A stretch of 21,827 nt of DNA from Gnetum montanum (lineage: Eukaryota; Streptophyta; Gnetopsida; Gnetales; Gnetaceae), in contig MNCI01024904.1 of NCBI GenBank assembly GCA_015680685.1, positions 147,047-168,873 of the forward strand, read 5' to 3'. Every line of letters starts with the position of its first letter. Within the stretch, counting starts at the first letter, position 1. The notes below the pieces were generated by a model. That model saw nothing but the letters and a program-made list of their open reading frames with translations. It did no database searches and had not been told where the DNA came from. A program made the position numbers and the translations under genes. This document shows positions 16,785 to 21,827 of the stretch, one piece after another.

Positions 16785-18015
16785 TGTACTGTCCGAAATC
16801 GTCGATCTCTGGCTGGAAGAAAACAGAAACCGGGGGATCACCGGACACGCACAGAAGACCCTACATTCGCTTGAGGGCAAGCTGGAATTAATGAAGGCAG
16901 AGTACTTTGAGTGGTCTGCACGCGGATCAAGCAAGGATTTCCCCGAACGTACACCGAAGTGTTATACACTAGGTTATATGTAAACAATGTAACTAATGTA
17001 AAATGAGATGTAAACGATGTAATTGATGTAAATGGAGCGTAAACGTACCAGAGAGTAAACAACAAACATGCAACAATTAAATGGAAAACTGTAATAGATT
17101 TTAGGAAGAAAATACAACAATATTATTGCAGAGTGAGAGTTACAATGCACCGGTCTAACGTAGTTGTGGCTTTCACACAAGGTGGACGAATAGCCCCGGT
17201 GGATGCAGGGATGACTAAGTGCTGGTTTAAACTGTAGGCACAGCGTAGAGGCTGTATGCTCAGCGTACAGGGTTGAGGTCCAGCGTACAAGGTTCTCTGC
17301 TCTGGTTCTTAGGGTCTCTGTTTTTCTCTCTGGTTTGCTCAAATTTTCCAACCTCATTCTAATGAAAAATTGGGATTTTTATACAGGTTTAGACGTTAGA
17401 CTCGGCATGGGTAACATGTGGCGCATTGACCGGGTGCAAAAGAATGAAATATTACAAGTGTACAACGTGTTGTGTCTGCTGGGCATATACACTGGGCATA
17501 TACGTTGTATCTGCTGTGGATGCGATCTTGGGCGTATACGCTGTGTTTGTATACGCTGTTTCTGTCGGGTGTATATGCTGGGTGTATACGCTGTGTCTGC
17601 CAGATGTATACGCTGTACATGCTCAGCGTATAGACTCCAGGATGCCTGATGTCAACATTTGATGATTGCTCTGTTTGCGTGAGTTGATGCCTTGTATCAA
17701 ATTTTGCTCCGCAATGCTGTTTCCATGCCGTCTTTGGCGATTGCATGTCAGGCGTATATGCTAGGTGTACACGCAGTTGATGTTGGGCATATACGCTGTG
17801 AATGTTGGGCGTATACGCTTTGAATGCCTACTTAGTCAAAACTAAGTATTTTGAGCTTCGAAGTTGTTCTTTCTGATAGTAGATGATATCATGGTTGTCG
17901 GCGGGTCCCAAGGAACTACTCCTCATCGAGTTTCACTCTGCTTGAAGCTGTCGGTGAACCCTTAAGCTCGATTCTTGTTGGAGACATACTAAGCTCAGAA
18001 TTTTGTGGTGTTTCA
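16785..18015 (-). repeat. 5' LTR, complete (about 1231 bases)
   Basis: The termini are TG...CA: TGAAACACCAC at 18015 and, in minus sense, GGACAGTACA ending at 16785, next to the primer binding site. The upstream half (about 17465-18015) matches the partial 3' LTR. The LTR contains a minus-strand TATA box (17376-17383) and exact GCGTATACGC palindromes at 17532-17541 and 17809-17818 within a repeat cluster upstream of that TATA box, i.e. in U3. Confidence 0.88.
17376..17383 (-). promoter_or_regulatory. TATA box of the 5' LTR promoter
   Basis: On the minus strand the sequence reads CTGTATAAAAATCCC. It lies at the end of the U3 repeat cluster and about 590 bases before the LTR 3' end, as expected for the retrotransposon promoter. 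This part is missing in the other LTR. Confidence 0.65.
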
Positions 18016-18231
18016 CCAGGGACTAAGTGTTTGTGCGCTGAATAGAACATAAGGGATATCACTCACATCGTTGTGATCCTTAACGAACCTTCGGGTTAAT
18101 CAAAAGAGAAAAAATTATATAATGGTAAAATTAGCACACCGATAAAATTGCCTTCTTCTCATAAGAGCAACTCACCACTTAAGGACCACACACGAGACAA
18201 TCGACAAGATAAAAAACATAACCAAAAATAG
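18016..18231. other. Junction sequence between the two elements
   Basis: These 216 bases lie outside the LTR edge. They have no clear frame, no primer site and no recognisable motif, and become A-rich toward the gag frame of the next element. They may be the target DNA or the 5' part of that element. Confidence 0.4.
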
Positions 18232-19668
18232 CCAAATCCTAAACAATACAAGATAGTTTATACTCATCCCGATGAGTATATTTCAGACTTCACTTTTATC
18301 CTCCATCAAGACGAACAGTTGCAATGGAAAGATTTGCAAGGTAACATTGTGTTACCCCTAGATCAATCAGTCCCTCGGATGCTTTTCCGTGCCTTGGAAC
18401 AGATTGGCATGCAAGAATTATTTGTTGAATATGTTGGTGAAGATCTTGACATGAGGTATTATTATCCCACAGATGCCCAATATATGAGAGACTTAAGGTA
18501 GGAGAGTCAACATGCACTGTTGAAGGGAAAGGTCCTACACGTCCTTAGCGAAATAGGAGATGAAGAATCCCTTATCATGGGTTCTTTAGCAAAAGATGTT
18601 TCCCCTCCTAATGATAGTGAGGAGGTTGAGTATCAGAATCTACGATCAATGATACATATCCCTGGTTCTGATGCCCGTGAACATCAACTGTTCATAAAGG
18701 GAACAACCACTTATGCTAAGGATGGGCACTTAGATTGTCACCACGATCAGGGCCATAGCAGCCGAAGAGAAGGCAAGAAACATCGTCATGGCGATGGTTC
18801 CCCTTTTTCTTCTCCTTTAACCCATCACTCATCCTCTCCTTCCACATCTAGGTGCAGCCACCATAAACATAAAGGTGAGGATAAAAGTAAAAAGGACGAA
18901 AGACCTCGGCGTGAAAGTCGAGAGAGAGGACAAGGGCAAGGACGTAGGGAGAGTAGGGAACAACACAGACATCACAGGCGTCATGAAAGAGATGATCATG
19001 ATGAGCCCCTACTCACAACCCGAAGTGTGCTTGACATAATGGAGGTAGTTAGGATTCCCACAAGGCATTTAAAGGATAGTTGGATCAAACGCTTAGACAT
19101 GAATAATATCCCACGATTTGAAGAGGGATACAGTGTTGATCCGTAAAATCATTTACGGGAATTCCACGATGTCTGTGCCTTGCAGAATATAGAAAATGAG
19201 TGGCAAAAACTTAAGTTGTTCCCAAGGACACTCACCAAAGAAGCAGAGAGCTGGTACCGGTCCTTAGAACCAGAAACCATCAGGAGGTGAAGTACGATGC
19301 TAGAACTGTTCAACGAAAAGTATCAAACGTACTCCAGAGTGTCCAATTTGCATAAGCAGATCCAAGGCTAGAAGCAAGGTACACACAAACCCTTGGATGT
19401 TGCCATGGCCCGCTATTACACATTGTTACATCGTTGCCCGGCCATGGGTACGCTCAGCGGGATCAACTTCGCCACATCGTGGATGGGCTAAGGAATGAAA
19501 CTAGAAGAACCCTTGGAACTTATGCCCAAGGGAGACTCTCACAACTTAGAGCCCATGAAGTACGTAGCTTGTTGGAGCAAGTAGCAAATTAAGAAGGTGA
19601 GCTACACAAAAGGGAAAGTGTAGAAAAGTATAACCGTGATCCCTCCCTTCGAAAGGAGGAGTGAAATT
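18232..19668 (+). pseudogene. Gag of a second, plus-strand retroelement
   Basis: In one frame from about 18232 come an N-terminal domain (HPDEYISDF..., FRALEQIGMQELFVEYVG), an Arg/His/Ser-rich region at about 18730-18990 (REGKKHRHGDG, RRESREQHRHHRRHE), and a gag domain (LREFHDVCALQN, KLFPRTLTKEAESWYRSLEP, about 19150-19290). Stops in frame are TAG near 18499, TAA 19144, TGA near 19288 and TAG near 19369. A frameshift near 19447 moves reading to the next frame (YAQRDQLRHIVDGLRN...), and another near 19665 leads into the following segment. No ATG start is visible, so the 5' end may be lost. Confidence 0.75.
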
Positions 19669-20689
19669 TTGTGATGAAGAGGATGAGTTACCAATCGAAG
19701 AGTTGGTGAATCGGAAAACTTTGCCGATCCAAAAATTAACAACCGAGGTATCAGCCAAAGTAGACCAAATGTGGGATTCCTTAGACTCAAGAATTGCAAC
19801 AGTATTGAAAATTATAGAATATTCTAAGGTAGAACAAAGTAGTGACCAAGGTAAGAAAAAGTGGAGAGATTTAAGCCCTACACATAACAAGGGTAAGGGA
19901 AAAATCACTAACTCCGATGTGGTTGTGGATTTGGATTCAGACGATGACGGTGGATGTGAGATCTACCATTATGACCATCCTAAGGGATGTTGCCCCATCA
20001 TCTCACATCTACAGGAGTCTGGGGTGTATGCGCTTAATCCAAGACTCAACCAACGGCAAACACCCTGCAGGTTGCCTTATCTACAAGGTAACCCAAGGCA
20101 GTTCCACCAACCCTTAACGTATTATCCAAGTGAAACTCCACCACAGCCCATCGGACAGCATCAGCAGTGGCAATACCCACAGTCATGGGGGATGCCACCA
20201 CCAACACAACAGTACCCTTACCGGTAGCCCAATCCTTATGGTTATTATGTGCAGCAGTTGATTTCTCCAAGTGACTCTATGGGTCACACAACCCCCAACC
20301 GTCACTACCAAGTTCGAGAGTACTTCAAAAGGACTCCTTCTTCTCTGGGAGACATCTCACACTCATTCCATTCTCCTAATCCATCTGCATCTCTTCCACC
20401 ACAAGTATTTCTCATAACACCTCTTGCTCCAACAATGCAAGGGGAACTTCCTCCTCAACCGCAGCAACATCACACTACGAGAGCTGTAAATATCTAACCT
20501 ACTGCTGGTTCTGACAACTGTAAAAAGAGAAGACCTTACTTCAGAACAAAAAGCCCAGATAAACTCTCGCAACAACAAGCGGTTGAGGCCATGTACACTC
20601 CTCCATCACCATCTAACACTTCGGAGCACCCTTCAGTCCAACAGAGCGTAACGCATACGGTTATGTTAATGCATACCGTAACTGACTAG
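19661..20689 (+). pseudogene. Gag C-terminal / linker region of the second element
   Basis: The frame from 19661 encodes an acidic start (DEEDELPIEEL), a basic KGKGKITNS stretch with an acidic DLDSDDDGG patch, and then a long Pro/Gln/Ser/Tyr-rich linker. Stops are TAG 20225, TAA 20495 and TAG near 20687, each explained by Gln-to-stop transitions. I see no zinc knuckle. It shares a frame with the protease downstream. Confidence 0.6.
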
Positions 20690-21292
20690 ATCAAGGTGGG
20701 CCACCTTCCCAGGAAACTAACTGACCCTGGGAGTCTCTTAATTTATTTGCAAATCACTGGAAATAACTCACATAGGGCTCTTCTTAACTCAGGTTCCGGA
20801 GTCAACTTAATTTCATGAGAGATGTATCACGCCTGGAACGTGCCCCAACTTAACAAGAGCAACATTCAACTAGTGCTGGCAGACCAGTCCATCACCATTC
20901 CCTTGGGATTAGTGGAAGACATCATTACCACTGTGTGTGGTTGGTCTTACCCAGCTGATTTTTTGGTGATTGAAGTGAACAACAATGAAGGGGACTTCCC
21001 GATTATAATGGGAAGGGCATGGCTGAGTATAGTAGACACATGCCTTAGGATCTACGATCTTTCCTTGGAAATCTCTAAGATAAACATATGTGGAAAGATT
21101 GAGAAGAAGAAAGTTCCATGCATCACATACAGTGATTCATCGGGTGATGACATGGAGGAAATGCCTCCATGTAACACGTGTGCCCAAGAAACATTGAAAA
21201 AAATATGCCTATATGTAGCAACCACACAACCAGTAGAAGACACCCCGTGGTTCACAACTACTAGAAAGAGTAGACAAATATGCATGGAATGA
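20690..21292 (+). pseudogene. Protease of the second element, active-site Asp replaced by Asn
   Basis: The frame has RKLTDPGS (about 20711), typical of the start of plant gypsy proteases. Next comes the active-site loop LLNSGSGVNLIS, where Asn (AAC 20786-20788) stands in place of the catalytic Asp. TGA 20816, PLGLVEDI, and the second motif PIIMGRAWLS (about 21000) follow. The frame ends at TGA 21290-21292. The protease is inactive by both the nonsense codon and the active-site change. The pattern is Athila/Tat-like. Confidence 0.82.
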
Positions 21293-21457
21293 ACTGATGA
21301 AACCCATGTCAACAACGAAGGCATAGACACATTGGAATATGAGTGTCGCCAACTTTCACCCCTTAATCTAAGATCATCAATTGGGAGAAGTTGGGCACTT
21401 TTATGAAATTCAAACATATGCTCATTATTTTGGATCTCTCCCTTACAACTCAGTCAT

Positions 21458-21465
21458 GGGGGAGA
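21458..21465 (+). promoter_or_regulatory. Possible polypurine tract of the second element
   Basis: GGGGGAGA is followed by TGGCCACC, which could be the start of a 3' LTR (TG terminus at 21466). It lies only 170 bases after the protease stop, with no RT, RNase H or integrase between. There is no second LTR copy in the window to confirm it. Confidence 0.3.
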
Positions 21466-21499
21466 TGGCCACCTATGCTAATCATATGGGGCCCTCAGT

Positions 21500-21605
21500 T
21501 CTTTTAAGTTTTTGTTTTTACGTGTTTTTGTTTTACAACGTTTTTGATTTACACATTTTTGTTTTACAAATTTCTTTAACTTTTCTTGTTTTTGTTTTAC
21601 ATCAT
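21500..21605. repeat. T-rich tandem repeat
   Basis: TTTTTGTTTTACA-like units recur about six times between 21508 and 21602, with intervening TTTTTGATTTACA variants. The period is roughly 15-18. The open frame across it is low-complexity and not a gene. The remaining sequence to the window end has no feature I can name. Confidence 0.6.
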
Positions 21606-21827
21606 CGTTATACTTTTTCAATTTTTATGTGTATGTGTGTGATCCACCCTATAATTTTTTCCCATAATAAGCGTTCTTCATGATGGTATGAACTGTTTTC
21701 ATATTCATTGCTAATATTTGGTTTTTACCTTTAAGTCACAATGTTGATAATAAGGTATGTTTCTTTTGATATGGCAGGAAATGAGTTCACTTCATCCATC
21801 CATCCACCAGTTTCTATGGTCTCTCTC

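Larger units (their letters stand above)
131..18015 (-). mobile_element. Giant Tat/Ogre-like Ty3/gypsy LTR retrotransposon, decayed, carrying an antisense gene
   Basis: A single minus-strand LTR retrotransposon explains most of the window. In its own direction it has a 5' LTR, PBS, leader, gag-protease frame, long spacer, pol frame (RT, RNase H, second RNase H, integrase), 3' untranslated region, polypurine tract and partial 3' LTR. The domain order RT-RH-INT is Ty3/gypsy. The extra archaeal-type RNase H is the mark of the Tat lineage, which includes Ogre. The total is about 17.9 kb, far above a typical 5-12 kb gypsy element but in the range known for Ogre. The excess comes from a 6.2-kb spacer holding an antisense multi-exon gene and from repeat arrays. 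Target-site duplication cannot be tested because the distal end of the 3' LTR is missing. The many nonsense codons mean this copy is not autonomous now. Confidence 0.9.

Noticed and set aside
131-17820. CRISPR-like array of short palindromic repeats
   Set aside because: Spacing is irregular, the repeats are degenerate, there are no unique constant-length spacers and no cas genes. The setting is a plant retrotransposon.
21381-21683. Hydrophobic open frame resembling a membrane protein
   Set aside because: It is produced by a T-rich tandem repeat (Phe/Leu/Val codons) and has no start context or similarity.

Overview
The window looks like repeat-rich nuclear DNA of a land plant, probably one with a large genome. 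The evidence is a Tat/Ogre-type Ty3/gypsy LTR retrotransposon with two RNase H domains, an antisense gene with GT-AG introns, and a second unrelated gag-protease element. I cannot name the species. A fern, lycophyte or gymnosperm is possible, but this rests only on the size and decay of the elements. I found no rRNA, tRNA or CRISPR, and no gene that is clearly a cellular housekeeping gene.

Almost everything from about 131 to 18015 is one giant minus-strand LTR retrotransposon of about 17.9 kb. Read from high to low coordinates it contains: a complete 5' LTR (18015 to 16785) with a TATA box; a tRNA-type primer binding site (16779 to 16762); a repeat-filled leader (to 16084); one continuous gag-protease frame (16083 to 11884); a 6.2-kb spacer; one continuous pol frame (about 5640 to 2089) with RT, degenerate RNase H, archaeal-type RNase H and integrase; a 3' untranslated region; a polypurine tract (674 to 662); and the 3' LTR (661 to about 131). 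The 3' LTR has lost its TATA-containing half. The gag-protease and pol frames carry many stop codons but no frameshift that I can see. Nearly every stop is explained by a single C-to-T or G-to-A transition from Gln, Arg or Trp.

The most interesting feature is the spacer between protease and RT. It holds a plus-strand (antisense) gene at 6514-11220 with its own TATA box (6206-6213), eight exons in compatible phase and a predicted product of 1073 residues interrupted by seven transition-type nonsense codons. The spacer is bracketed by two arrays of an AGTTTAAGGCC-like motif (5679-5985 and 11557-11880). A third, diverged array lies in the 3' untranslated region (1725-2065). A perfect palindrome, GCGTATACGC, and its variants cluster in the LTRs, the leader, and the 5' UTR and first intron of the antisense gene, with no exact copy in the coding parts. 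This suggests a retrotransposon that carries its own regulator or accessory gene together with arrays of short cis motifs.

From 18016 to the end lies a second, plus-strand, more decayed gag-protease element with frameshifts as well as stops. It has an Arg/His-rich gag domain, its protease active-site Asp is replaced by Asn, and a possible polypurine tract follows soon after the protease with no RT or integrase between. It may be non-autonomous.
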